From positions 1 through 37,075 of the forward strand of contig CBFFRP010000229.1 of the NCBI GenBank assembly GCA_965644295.1: 37,075 bases of DNA. Direction: 5' to 3'. Both the position numbers and the translations under genes were made by a program. Below are positions 11,309 to 23,314 of this stretch, one piece after another (position 1 is the first letter of the stretch; the number at the start of each line of letters is the position of its first letter). Under the pieces are notes generated by a model. It worked only from the letters and a program-made list of their open reading frames with translations, had not been told where the DNA came from and made no database searches. Origin of the DNA: Paraphysomonas bandaiensis (Eukaryota; Chrysophyceae).

Positions 11309-11406
11309 ACACTCGCGATAATTAAACACTTCTCCGAGATAGCAATCCACATAAAATGAAAATCTAAAAAACTATATATACATGAAAAATGTATTATCGC
11401 GAGTGT
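11309..11406. repeat. 14-bp perfect inverted repeat
   Basis: ACACTCGCGATAAT at 11309-11322 is matched exactly by ATTATCGCGAGTGT at 11393-11406, with 70 bp between. It stands out because CGCG is rare in this AT-rich flank. It could be the termini of a tiny inverted-repeat element or a hairpin. I see no coding capacity and no clear target duplication. Confidence 0.6.
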
Positions 11407-12118
11407 GCTGTGTATACTATGACCACCCTACCGATGCCAAAGAATCACATAATGGCAAGCAGACTGAATTTTTTATATTTTCTAGAATGTAACGAGTATT
11501 GACTCTTGACGGCAGTGATAGCATTCATCATAGCTACTGTTCTTATCTCTTTTCTTATTATTATAAAGCTGAAACGGAGTGATAGAATGTAATAATTTTG
11601 CAATAATGAAACACTTTGTCTTGTGAATCTGACAGTAATATCTAACTTAGTTCATATCACTATGTTAAGTTCACATAGTACCGCCTCTAACTAGTGTATT
11701 TCAAGTCGCTCACGAGTTATCAGACCTTTCAACATATGAATCGGATATTAACATGCTTAGCTATGAAATATATAGACTACATAAACTTCGAAAGTATGTC
11801 ACACATGTATATTCTTGTATATATATATTCATACAACGTAATAGCTAACTATGCCTGGTGTGTGTAATACTCTGATTCCAGCCAAGACAGGACCTAATTT
11901 TAAGCATATATTAGAGATGCTTGCATTGTGATGGTGCTATGAGCCAGTACCTGCAACCAATGAGTCGTAGGAGAATTTTTATCTTCTTCAGTCCTTGCTT
12001 CCTTCTGAACATGTAGTCAGCGTTGAAAACAATACTTTCACACATATATACCTTGATCTTAGAAGTCAAAGATACGCGCTTGTCAGCTCGAGATGGTGAC
12101 GAATTCTATAAGAAACGT

Positions 12119-12124
12119 TTTATT
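12119..12124 (-). terminator. Candidate poly(A) signal of GCP6-like gene
   Basis: AATAAA on the minus strand starts 7 nt after the stop codon at 12131. The short distance is unusual but possible in compact protist 3' UTRs. No transcript evidence is available. Confidence 0.35.
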
Positions 12125-12130
12125 CGCCCG

Positions 12131-15100
12131 CTAAAAATTAACTATATCTAACAATTTTACCTTTCCATTCAAGTTATAGCAAACATTCCGAAATGCTTTC
12201 AAAGTTTCTACCACTGCAAAGTCCAGTGTGTCCTTTAAATCACACACCTTATCATACACACTCCACCCATCTCTGTCACTGTCGTCATCATCCTTGCGCT
12301 CAACACTATCTGAGAACTCGCTGTTCCGTTCAGCACTCGCAATTACCCCCCTGAAATATGTACCTAACCCCATCGCGGCCAAGTACACTTCTTCTTTCGC
12401 ATCTAGAGTAGCCAAAAACTCAATTTCAAGCGCATTAATATCAGGCTCTACTAATCCCAAGGACACATCATCGACTTTGGTTTTGGCGTCCTCAGAGAAT
12501 AACATACCCTGAAGCGCAGTTATTGATTCCCGTGATAATTTCTCGTCTCCATTCTGCTTATCATTTTCCTGCTGTTTTTGCCTATCGAAAATTGATTTTC
12601 GAGCAACATACTCTCTTTTAATTAGACGACGTTTATGCTGCCATAATATATTTCTCCGCTCATTTTCCGCACAGATCTACGCACGAATTACACATTGGTT
12701 TTGTACGAATATCGCACTGAACTTACCAAGCTGGATGCACTGTGAAGACCAAATATTCCAGGACCCTCCGATCGCAGTGTATGCATAATAACATCAGACA
12801 TGCATGCAGTGACATACTGCAACACCGTCAGACTACTGCTGATATCATCCTGAGGGGTCGTATCGACAGTATCCGCTCCGATAAAGTGGTTTAACAAGTC
12901 CATACAATGCAATACCTGACGGAGATTGTTCCGCAGAATACTGTACATGTGGCATAATACAGATGGAAAAACGTATGCTGAGGAAAAGTGAGCCAGGCGA
13001 CAAGGCATGGCGCAGTGAACTTGTGAAACGAGTATATTGAGTAATTCGTCTCCACCACTACCTTCAGCAACCAGAGAATCTGTCCATTTGGCGCGAAATG
13101 CTTCGCCGTCGCTGCTAATTGCAGCGTCATGACCTTTAGATGAAGATATTTCAAAGTTATTTAAAACTAAGGTGACTGTTGAAACACATTCATCATTTTT
13201 TCTCTCGTACAGACTTTCGTGAAGCTTCGCGTGAACTGTAAAAGAGTCACAGTGGCTGTAGACTTCCCAGTTTGCCATTTCCCTGCCAATCATTGATACG
13301 CTATCACAGACACTGCCCTTTCGGTTAACTTGAGATAGATGTCGCAGCCAAGATCTCCCCGCCCCCGTATCACGTGAGTCGATTCCGTGAACAACTTCAT
13401 GGGCTACTTCTTTGACCATGACATCCAGAGCACTACCAGTTCTGGCACGTGTCGTAAAATCCAAAACCTCACCACATATAGAAACATTTCTCCGTGTCTG
13501 TGAATACAAGCCAGCACTCCCACTGGGATCATGTTTTTGTAAGCTCCCAGACTGTTTATCAATCTCACCATGCCTGTACGAAGTGGAAAACTTAGATATA
13601 GCATGTTCGTCAGATTCAAATGATATGTTGGGGTAAGCCTTAAATACTTGTAGTACTTTGGAGTTATGATACGCGCAACCAATAGTACTGTCCGAATTTA
13701 TGCGATTCACGTAAAGAGACTCTGATGGTGCGAGAAAATAATCGGGAAACGCCTTTTCCAGCTGATATACAATTGTTACATAAATATTGACTATCACAGA
13801 GCACTAACCTGCCAGACAAGTCTCGCGTAGCTTCCGATGGGACCACCTGAGTCAATGCAATCCAACATCTTCTCCGTATAATTACTACATGACGATTTGT
13901 TTGTGTATGCTAAACAGTCGTATTTCACAAGGAGCCAAATTTCGCCGCTTCCTATTCCAATGGAACCCATGCAATTGAAGTCAGGGCTTTCACATTTCTT
14001 GGTATGACCCCCACTCGGATTTAAGTCTTGTTGTCGGTGTATACCATCTACGTTCGTTAAATTACAGTGCATAGAACATGCCTTAGTAACTTCTACAAAT
14101 GAATACTCAGTCGCTAAGAAAAATTTCCTTAGGTTAGATAACATTGATGGGTCAGTATCGCCATCACAGCTTAACTGCGACGAGGATTTCGAGGAGTTCC
14201 AAGGGTTTGTCATAAATCGAATAGCATAATACAGCGGACGAGGGCGAATGTCACCTTCGTGTAAAAGGCGGTCCTTGAATTTGTCGTCTGCTCTATTGAG
14301 CTCCTCCACTAAAGATAAAAGTCTCTTGTTCCCTTCAAATATAATTTAATAAAAGAGTTTGTTTGCTTATTTCCATACCTGTAGATTTTAACTTTTCATA
14401 AATAGGAGGAAAATCGTGACTTTCATGAGAATGAGGTGGGTCACCCATTCCAATTGCAAAGTTGTACTCAGTAGAAAAGAGTTTAATTAGGTACGATCCA
14501 AATTCCCAATGTCCCGACAACAGAAAATACCGTAATGCTAGACGCAATTGCTGATGTTGTTCTTCGCATTGTCTTCCGTTCGTATTGCGAATTGTTACGG
14601 AATGATGTGCGTGGCTAGCTATAGTGACATCGCACGACTTCGTGCCAACAAGCAGCTGCGATCGGCATTTTATCAATTCCAATACAGAGAGCACAATATT
14701 TACAGCATCTTTTACTTCATCCAGAAGTGTTATGCGCTCAAGTGATTCTACCTTTTCTGCATCACATCTTTCCATGATGACGTCGATTCCACCATGAGAG
14801 AACGCCTCACGCAAGACGGAGCTATATCCCGCCCAGTTAACTCCACTTGAATATTTCTTCTTATCACAGTCGTTGAAACTTCTTTCTAACTGTGAACATA
14901 TAGCACTTGCGTTGGCAATACTACACCACTCTCTTCGAATGCTTGAATCATTTTCATTACTACACTCTGGCCATTCCAGGACCTGTTGTGTCAAGATGGC
15001 GTGAGTTGAAACATAAACTGTCCACGAGTAAAGGCGCAAATTCATTCTCCGGTGCAATTCCTTAATAGCAACAGTGTCATTAACATCTGCAAAGGAGTCC

Positions 15101-18100
15101 TTGAGTATATTCAAAAATAAGAATATATCATCTACAGAACAGTTTCCGGTGGCAATACTAAATTTTTGTTGGTGAGTGTCGGTGAACAGAGGTAAAGCAG
15201 TGACACATTCTGGAACGCAAAACAGCAGACACTCATCAATTACATTTCCCAATATTGTAATCATATTATTGAGAGTCCGCACAGGGTATTCCAAAGAAGG
15301 GGTTACAGTCTCGACACCAAATTTACTGTCTACCATTGAGCTTTCATTAGGAACAGATAGGCCTTCTGTGTCATATATCGTGCTTGCTCGCAGGCCAGCA
15401 CATGTTGTCACTAAATTTCTACAGCATCGAACTAAAGACGCACGGACACGACTACACAAGGAATTTAAATTTAGATTGCAATCAGTATTAGCATCCTCAT
15501 GCTGTCCAATCACATTATCTGAAGATTTCTCTGATAAAAATTCACGACTAACTGCGCGGTAGAACTCAATGTTCGAACTATAAGTTCGAGGAGTGGAAGT
15601 CTTGAGAGGAAACGCCGTATCATGCTTGTGGTACTTTTTCACTGACAGTGACAAAGCTGTAGATAAAAGTACAAGCATGACTTCTTCACCGTTCCGTTGA
15701 ATGCAGGCACAAGTAATACGGTGCTGGAAAATAGAATCGTGAAAACTAGTTTGACTTTCAAGTGCTCGTAAATTTCTGTCAAGAGTATTCTCAAGCCCGG
15801 TCAACGTCGCTGTTCTATTCTCGCTTATTGAATCCAGAAGAAGAAAACACAATTTATCTAAACACTTAATGATGAAAGATACACGCGCTCTCATCAAATG
15901 TGCCCAAAGAGTGCACCACATAGTCAAGCAGTCATATCTCATCTGATTCGCAGCACTCTCCTCAGGACATTCATGCACACGGCTATCGCCCTTTAATTCA
16001 AGACCGGATACGACGGCGTTATCCAAGTAGCGATTACTTCTTAGCTGCAGTACGAGATAATCCATGCACAAACTAAGTACACTTTCATCTTGTCGCAACC
16101 ACTTAGGGACGTCAATCACATCTGCCAACTGGTCTGACACTACTTCATCTACAGTCGAATACCTTAAAGAAACCTTAATAGTAAGTACATACATACCTTC
16201 ATCACATATCATACTCCCCTTCACACTGGCACATAACTCGTACGTTTTACACACAACGGATAAATTTAGCAAAAAAAGATCATTAAGATGTTTTACATTT
16301 CGCATGCCCTTGATACATAACGACCGAGAAAGTGGCGATGAGGGTGCGCTCTCCATTGTCGGTTTCGCATCGATATGTTTGCATAAAATGGCACGAAGCG
16401 TGCTAACAAGGGAATCCTAAAAAGAAAGATGATAAGTACATTCTAATAGCAAGCCTATGTGCATTATACGTTAAGGCAGTGATTCTGAGCAGACTCGCCA
16501 TTGCCTGGGTCATAGGCACATTCTCTTGATAATACCGCTTCCCAAATGGCACGGCATAGTCCCCGAAACGCCAAAAAAGGAAGAAGAACGTGTTCCTGGT
16601 TTCCTATCTGTTGTATATTCCCATTACTCGTGAGTTTTGATGCACGACTAGATTTCGCACTGGCCAAAGGAGAGCTTTGCGCTTTGTCTGGCTTTGATAG
16701 TTTCCCTAGATATCGTTTTGCCAATGCATTGCCCACCACCTTGCGGCCTCCTTTATCGCCAGTAACAGGCGACTGCTTAAAATTTCCTTCATAGCTGGGA
16801 CTCTCTAGAGTCTGACTATACATTCTTGATAGATTTCTACAAATATCGCTCTGCAACTGTAATAATTTCGTAACAACTGGAATATGATAACCAAAGAAAT
16901 TCAGCAGTTCATCCATACCACTCATGTGCTCTGAGACCTCACCCTTCCGGATGATATCGTGGAGAGTAGTTGTAATCACTCGACTAGAAGACTTGAATTT
17001 GTTAGCACTTGCAGAGTTTCTAGCGTGAGCGCTTCCTTGAACCACATCCCTTGATGGAGAAGAATGTTTCTTACGAACTCGAGGAGGCATATCGGACGTT
17101 GTTGACGGTAGCATTTTAAGCTGATGAGAAAATAACCATATAACGTCGCCTACAGAAACAGCAATAGACCGATACACAATTTCCTGTATGAAATCCTTGT
17201 CTATAAGGATAGGAGAACTGACACACGAATTTAAGGATATCTTACAAATTGACTCGATATGGTTGACTATGCCAGCAAAGCAATCGGTAACAATTGACGA
17301 GCAAGACAATTGGGGCTTGTATCCCCATAGAGAGAAGCCATCTACACGAAGTGTTGTCTCGTGCCTACTATCCAAGTTCTGTTTCACATTCTCGAGATAC
17401 GAACTGACACTTGTACTTTGGTTCCGTTCAGCAAATATCTTCGAAAATATACCAGTCAACTCCAGAACGTAGTTTGCACACACAGGATTAGTGAAATCGA
17501 AATCACAATCACGGAAAGAAATAGACACTGCTTCAACAAAGTGAAAAAGCGAGTGATAAAACCTCACAACGGGAATTTCCGAATCGGTAGGATCACGACC
17601 TTCTAGAGAGAGACCAAGATTTAACATATCAGATAGCATAAACACACATTGGAACACTTTAGTCGCAAACATGAACATCGAGTCATAGCATTCGTTCCTT
17701 TTAAAATCCATACTATTGGACTCAAGTAAATCTATTCTTATGAAATCTCGCAGCACCACCGCCCCATATTTTAAAACAGATTCCAACAGATGAGACGCTA
17801 GCATGCTCATGCTAAACCCGACTTCTCCCACACTATATTCGCACGCTACAAGCGTCCTCACACTCCAACATATTTTAATCAACGTATCCCACTTCTCAAC
17901 AACATACTTATCTCGCATGCACAGCACTTCACGTTGTACATCCCAGTTAAAGGGCTCTTGGGCGTGTTCGGTCGCATGTTGGCACTGTTGGGCAAACTCA
18001 TCACATCGCTGTGTAAAGTAGCCATGAGCAACTAATTCCGCGAAGCTGTCACATTGGAGCCAGTGTTCAACGAATGCCCAGAGAGCACTTTCACAATGAA

Positions 18101-20204
18101 AGTGTCGCAGAAGATTGACAAGAACATTGTAACCCCGGGTATCATTGATGTTACTGTCGCATACAAATCTATGGACTATACGATGTACTATAGGCACCAG
18201 GTCACATGCAAGCTCATCGGCGGCAGCACGTTCACAAATCCTAAACACTCGCTGCGACATCTGGTCGTGCGGAAACAAAGGGCTCCAAGACCACGCTGCG
18301 CGCGAACTACTACTTTCATCAACGTACTCTTCAACTCTACGAGAAAGGACAGACAACAGCAGTAACGAACCGTCAAGATTAAGTTCAGTTAAGTCATTGC
18401 AGACTATACTCTGAAGAGAGGGCGGGGATGAGTTAATAAGATCCGCACAATCTGCTACAGTTACGGTATCATTTACTGGATATTTCATGAGTAATGATTC
18501 GACAGATGTGACTTCCGTTGAAATCGGGTAGTGTAATATGCGCTCTTCGACTCTAAACATGATACGTCCTACATCAACTCTTTCTCCTTTTTCATGCCCA
18601 ATTCTTCCCCTCCGGCCTGGCCAAGTGCTTTCAAATACATCATCAATATCATCAGGTTTACGGTACAATGAGCTCTCGTTGACCGTTATCGGTGCAGCCG
18701 AAAGTGTTACACCAAGTAATCCTGCCAGATATCACAGTGAGATGGTCGCTTTTTGTAGTTGCAATTACAATAGCCTACCGTCATTGGCGTGGGTCTTAGG
18801 TCCCAGCATATCAACCACAGCAGAGCATACTTCCCATACGTGCAGGGCACGCTGACGTCCCGCTCCGCTGGTCCTAGGAGCGCGCAGCAATCCTACAGAT
18901 ACTCTCAAGTACCGAACAGGTGAGAGGTCTGGTCTAGAGTTTCCGCATTCGCATTCCACATTCCAAGGTATTGAAGTACCGCAGGTACACCCAATAGGAG
19001 GATAGTGGAGCTCCGCCCCAGATATATATTCACCTATAAGTTTGCTAAACTAGTCGAAAATATGAATATCGTTTCCCTACCTTGAGTAGCAGTGAGGGTA
19101 CCTAACAGCGTCACCGGCCCCGCATACTTTTGTTGGAAAAGGTCTGCAGTTCCTTCAAAGCTCTGAGGGTTAACTCGACTATACTGAGCAAAAACCTAAC
19201 CAAAATTCAGGATTATTATGTAATAAATGTTGCCTTTACCAATAACTTGTGGTTCTTGTAACAGTCTCGAAGATCCTGGGCCAAACGTGTGAGAAATGTT
19301 GCTACTTATGTGCATTTGTTTTACCTGCGTTAGTTGAAGATCCTCCACAGAAATATATGTTACATCGTGTAGGGAAATGTTTTCAAGCGTTTCGTTAGTC
19401 AAAAATATACGCTGTGCGGAATTGGTGCCATCACTGGTACCAAAATACAATGCATCAAGCTGAGCTGTATCCAATGATCTCCCACTAGGAAACATCTTCA
19501 CAGGTCTCTCCAGCCCTAAGTACGCGATGGGCTGACGGAGTGACAATCGACTTACACGGATCCGGCCATCAGGTGGGACGAACGGTGTGACTCCCATGGC
19601 ATGTTTGGTGTGACTGGTTATGGCCATGCGAAGAGCAACTTCCTCAGAAAACCCATTTGACAAAGAAATGCCGTCTCTTGGAGGAGTAGAAAGGGACTGA
19701 CCAGCAACAATATTTACCACATGCGATGCCCGTGCGACAGGCACTCCAGTAAACCTTTAGCATAGCGGCAAGAATGTGAACAGACAACAGTAGATAAGGC
19801 TATTCATAACACATATCTAATACTACCTGTCAATGAGGTCAACAAGTACAGTAACTCTGAAGTCACCACATATCTCTTCCTCGGTAAACTCGTACGTGTA
19901 AAGTGGATTAGACGATAGATTTCCTACAAACAGCGGCAAAATTAAGTCGTAGGATAGTCTGGTTGCGGCATCTCTCCACAATGAAATGCGCCACATGTAA
20001 CACTGCTTTTCAAACTCAGATTTCCTGAAACAAATATATAAAAACATCACTATACAAAAGAGAAAAACACATATCTTACCAGACAATATGCGAACATTGT
20101 GGTACAAAATCCAGTAGTAAATAGTTAAATAAGCGACCGTTGGTCCATATCGGGGACTTATTACCAAACACCCCATAGTAGTTAGTGGTTAAAGATTGAG
20201 GCAT
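12131..20204 (-). CDS. GCP6-like gamma-tubulin complex protein
   Basis: Ten exons, 2497 aa: 20204-20080, 20024-19827, 19754-19325, 19195-19081, 19033-18779, 18721-16470, 16416-14379, 14308-13809, 13761-12727, 12676-12131. Introns are GT-AG, 47-129 nt, and all phases close. The ATG at 20204 is preceded in frame by TGA. Gamma-tubulin complex proteins nucleate microtubules at centrosomes and basal bodies; GCP6 is a long ring component. By eye, the N-terminus (about 20-75) resembles the GCP6 start. Residues about 591-614 (FVEHWLQ) and the following Trp region fit the grip1 pattern. QLRLALRYFLL at about 1748, followed by an EFxxYLxxL run, is the grip2 signature. SYARLVWQ (about 1965-1970) and LCHMYSILRNNLRQ fit later grip2 helices. 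It is longer than human GCP6 (about 1800 aa). The family call is reasonable, GCP6 rather than GCP5 less so. Exon 1 and the 129-nt third intron are the least certain parts. Confidence 0.6.
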
Positions 20205-21599
20205 TTCCTTATATCAGAATGCAAGTTGTTCCAACTCGCTCCTACATAGAAGGAAGTGGATATATAGAGATCATTCTCCTCATGGAAGGTGCTGCTCGGT
20301 GATCATCATATCAACTTATAAGATAAGCAACAGATAAGCTCATCACTATCGAATCAGATTTCAAAAATTGTGTGAAAAAAAGATTGATATTTATATGAAA
20401 TATACCGGAATTCAATTTTGACAATTAAAAATAGGGGTTTTATACGCAGGATATGTAGAAAAATCTGGGGTTTATTGTGTTTATTACCCGGAATTACGTA
20501 CAGCAGCAGTGTGTACAGCAGTGTGAGATGCAGGCAAGCGAGGGCTACCAAGCTACAATAATATGCCAGTTAAAGGCAACTCCGTCATAATAACGGAGCT
20601 CATATCAGAGGACAGTCTCAATATTTGCAAATAACGCAACTTATCTCAGCATCTGGAGACTGTCCTTTGATATGAGATACGATTGATGTCAGTATATATT
20701 CGCCATCTAACCCGCATCAAAGGGTGTAATATTTGTCCGCGTCATACTGTAGCTTGCTGTCGAATATCATATACTACTTTCATGTACAGTGTAGCATACA
20801 GCTGTTGTAATGTCACTCCAATGATAGCGACAGCGAGTGCCTTATATGGGGATAACAACACCTACTACTACTCTAGAAAACAAGAAATCGTATATGAATA
20901 ACGCTTATTAATTAGTCTCGGCAGGTCGTATTGAAACAATATGTATTATGGAGGAATCGTATATGGGGATGGTAAAAGTATTCATATTCACGTTTTCTCA
21001 TAAAGCATTGATCATTATGCATACTGCGTTCCGTGTGTAGTTTAGTAATTCCTAAATATTTATTAAAATTTATAAAATATGTACAAATGGGAGATGATTG
21101 AGCTGACACGAGAAGATAAAGTTCTGCTTCTTATATTGTACTGAGTACTCATGTGGAATAGAGTATGCATGGGTAATATTCACAACACAAGCGGCCAGTT
21201 TTCTTCTTTTTCTGTGTTTGGCAGCGTTTTTGTTCTGCAATTTCACGCCTCTATATAATCACTACTCCACATATATATAGAATAAAGGGTACCTTCAGCA
21301 GTAAAATTTGTGTAGCAGACAGGAATCCATCGATTCTACATCTTTAGCATTTCGCATAGTCAGTCAGGACTTCAGTTCGTTCAGCAACTACAAACATTGC
21401 AGGTCACAAAATCACATTTCTTTTCTACTCGATAGCAACTACAAACAATAGCAGCGTACGGATCCTATGGCAATGAAACAGTCATTGTTACTTTAAGTAT
21501 ACGTTCATTTTACAACTAAGAATGGAACCAACCAAAGAGTTTTACAATTGGCGACACTCAAATACGCCTCAATGATACATTCTAGTGATACTTTATGTA
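20205..21599. other. Gene-free stretch upstream of GCP6-like gene
   Basis: This is the 5' flank of the GCP6-like gene and the 3' flank of the reductase gene. It contains GTACAGCAG motifs at 20498-20522, related to those in other promoter regions of the window, and a strong hairpin at 20599-20676. Small open frames (20354-20551, 20683-20901, 20912-21109) have no recognisable features and I do not call them genes. Confidence 0.55.
20599..20676. repeat. 21-bp inverted repeat (hairpin)
   Basis: CTCATATCAGAGGACAGTCTC-type arm at 20599-20619 pairs with the arm at 20656-20676 with one mismatch out of 21, separated by a 36-nt loop. Immediately 5' there is a smaller inverted repeat, CTCCGT...ACGGAG. 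The long near-perfect stem could be a small RNA precursor, a MITE relic or a replication or recombination scar. Confidence 0.65.
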
Positions 21600-22784
21600 T
21601 TAGAGCCTTTGATTGAATGTGGCTTTCATCCCTGAGGCATCATACCTATCACCCTCCACTCCTTCCACGCAGCTAGCAATTTCCCGTGCTTCCTCATCTG
21701 AGAAAGGAAGCAATTCATACGCACGGGCGTTCTCTTCAATTCTCTTGGATGACTTTGTGCCGGGAATAGGAAATACATCATCTCCCTGGGCATGGACCCA
21801 AGCAAGGGCAAGCTGAGCAGGTGTGCACCTCTTCTCCTCAGCTTTTTTGAAGAAGCGTGCAACTTTTTGTCGGTTGGTTTCAATGTTTTCCGCAGCAAAC
21901 CGTGGTCTACCTTTGCGCCAATCAGCGTCATCCATGTCTGATAGTGCTGTAGGAGAAGTTAAAAACCCTCGTCCTAGTGGCGAGTACGCTACTATCCCCA
22001 CTCCAAGTTCTCTAGCAACTGGCACCACTTCTTCCTCGAGATCACGTGTCTGCAAGCTCCACTCCATCTGGATAGCTGTCACTGGATGTACCGCATGCGC
22101 TCTGCGTAGTTCAGAGGGAGAGCACTCCGATAAACCAATATAGCGAATCGTACCTTCCTCCACCAATGATTTCAGGACAGCCATCGTTTCTTCTATCGGG
22201 GTGTTCGGGTCCATACGGTGCATGTAGTATAGGTCGATGTAAGATGTACCTAGTCGCTGCAATGACTCAGCTAGCTGAGTTCGAATAAATTCTTCTTTTC
22301 CTGAAAAAATAGTTTCGCCATCTTTAATACCAATTCCAAATTTAGTGGCAACGACGAAGTTTTCACGTCCATACTTGGCGAGAGCTTTTCCCACCAACTC
22401 CTCATTGGTGTAGTTCTCACCTCCACCAGCACCAAACGACTATGGAATAAACAAACACTAACATACTTTGTCTGAGGTGTTTATATCTACCTGATATATC
22501 CATGCAGTGTCCAAGAAATTGATACCCAGCTCTAGTCCCCTGGCTATTGTGCGTAAAGATTCCTCTTCAGCAGCGGCCCTGCTCAAGATATGACACAGTA
22601 AAATATACTGGCGCAATATAGTTACCTGTCAAATCCCCCATAGAATGCAGTCATTCCCATGCATCCCCTAATGCATCATTATAAACTGATGATATTCTCT
22701 GATGCCAGCGGGAGGTACTTACAATCCTTGGGCAGATACAATCAAGCCTTGGGACCCCAAAGGTTTTTGTGGGATGATTGACAT
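21600..22784 (-). CDS. Aldo-keto reductase (AKR13-like)
   Basis: NADPH-dependent oxidoreductase of the (beta/alpha)8-barrel aldo-keto reductase superfamily, predicted cytosolic, 343 aa. Exons: 22784-22723, 22667-22626 (a 42-nt micro-exon), 22578-22491, 22439-21600; introns of 55, 47 and 51 nt, all GT-AG and phase-consistent. The catalytic tetrad is present: D58 (in LDTAWIY), Y63, K97 (in VVATKFG) and H138 (in YYMHRMDP). Other family marks are GLGCMGMTAFYG near the N-terminus, RYIGLSE, AYSPLGRGFL and the cofactor-binding FPIPGTKSSKRIEEN near the C-terminus. The length and the GGGENYTNEELVG segment fit the YakC/AKR13 group, which reduces aldehydes and quinone-like compounds; the substrate cannot be read from sequence. 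It is divergent from the WW/EF-hand gene. Confidence 0.93.
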
Positions 22785-23314
22785 AATAGAAATAAAAGTA
22801 AATTGCTTCGGAAGATATTAAGTATGATTTCTTGAGCCGATATGGTGTGCTGTAATCGCAATCCAGAACAAGCAGCCACCTTCTATTGACTTGCAGAGAT
22901 CTTACAGCCATGCGCATGGTCTCTACAGGTCACCCTTCAAAGTATGAAAGTATGCTGAACACTCTAAAACCTTGTATTTTCTTATAAATATGGGATTTTG
23001 TGCCTGCCTACCAAAATCTGCTGTGTATCTGTATAAAAGTGTATAACAAAATACAGCAAGCTGTTACGCCTTTTGTCATGGACTACACACACATGTACAC
23101 AGTACAGAGTGCCGAGTATTTGTCTGTATTAGTACAGTATTTATATGTATGTACTGCTGTATGTTGTGCTGTGCAGCACCAGTGCAGTTAGCGGAGGTTT
23201 CTATTCATAGTTTAGGAGCACTTAAAGCTTCATATCATGCAGCTTCCAAGTACTCACCACTCTACACCGGGGTATTAATCCCTCTTATTGTGAATATATA
23301 CCAGGGTATTGAAT
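22785..23314. promoter_or_regulatory. Divergent promoter region, reductase (-) / EF-hand-WW gene (+)
   Basis: This 530-bp interval separates two divergent start codons. It holds TATAAAAG at 23032-23039 as a TATA candidate for the plus-strand gene (about 280 bp before the ATG) and GTACTGCTGTA at 23151-23161, the motif shared with the myosin/SFT2 interval. No RNA gene is visible. Confidence 0.45.

Larger units (their letters stand above)
9978..12130. other. Gene-free stretch with one family A copy
   Basis: No coding region is supported. The minus-strand open frame at 10594-10797 lies within a family A repeat and has no recognisable protein. Apart from that repeat (10446-10930) and a 14-bp inverted repeat at 11309-11406, I see only AT-rich sequence. 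The stretch is the shared 3' flank of two convergent genes, SFT2 (+) and the GCP6-like gene (-). Confidence 0.6.

Noticed and set aside
18765-18959. Apparent end of a separate gene upstream of the long 16.5-18.7 kb frame
   Set aside because: A GTAGGC...TGGCAG intron at 18778-18722 joins it in frame to the next exon, and all other junctions of the combined model are also in phase, so one gene is the better reading.
20683-20901. 72-codon plus-strand open frame after the hairpin
   Set aside because: Composition and content are unremarkable and no splice extension or family match is apparent.
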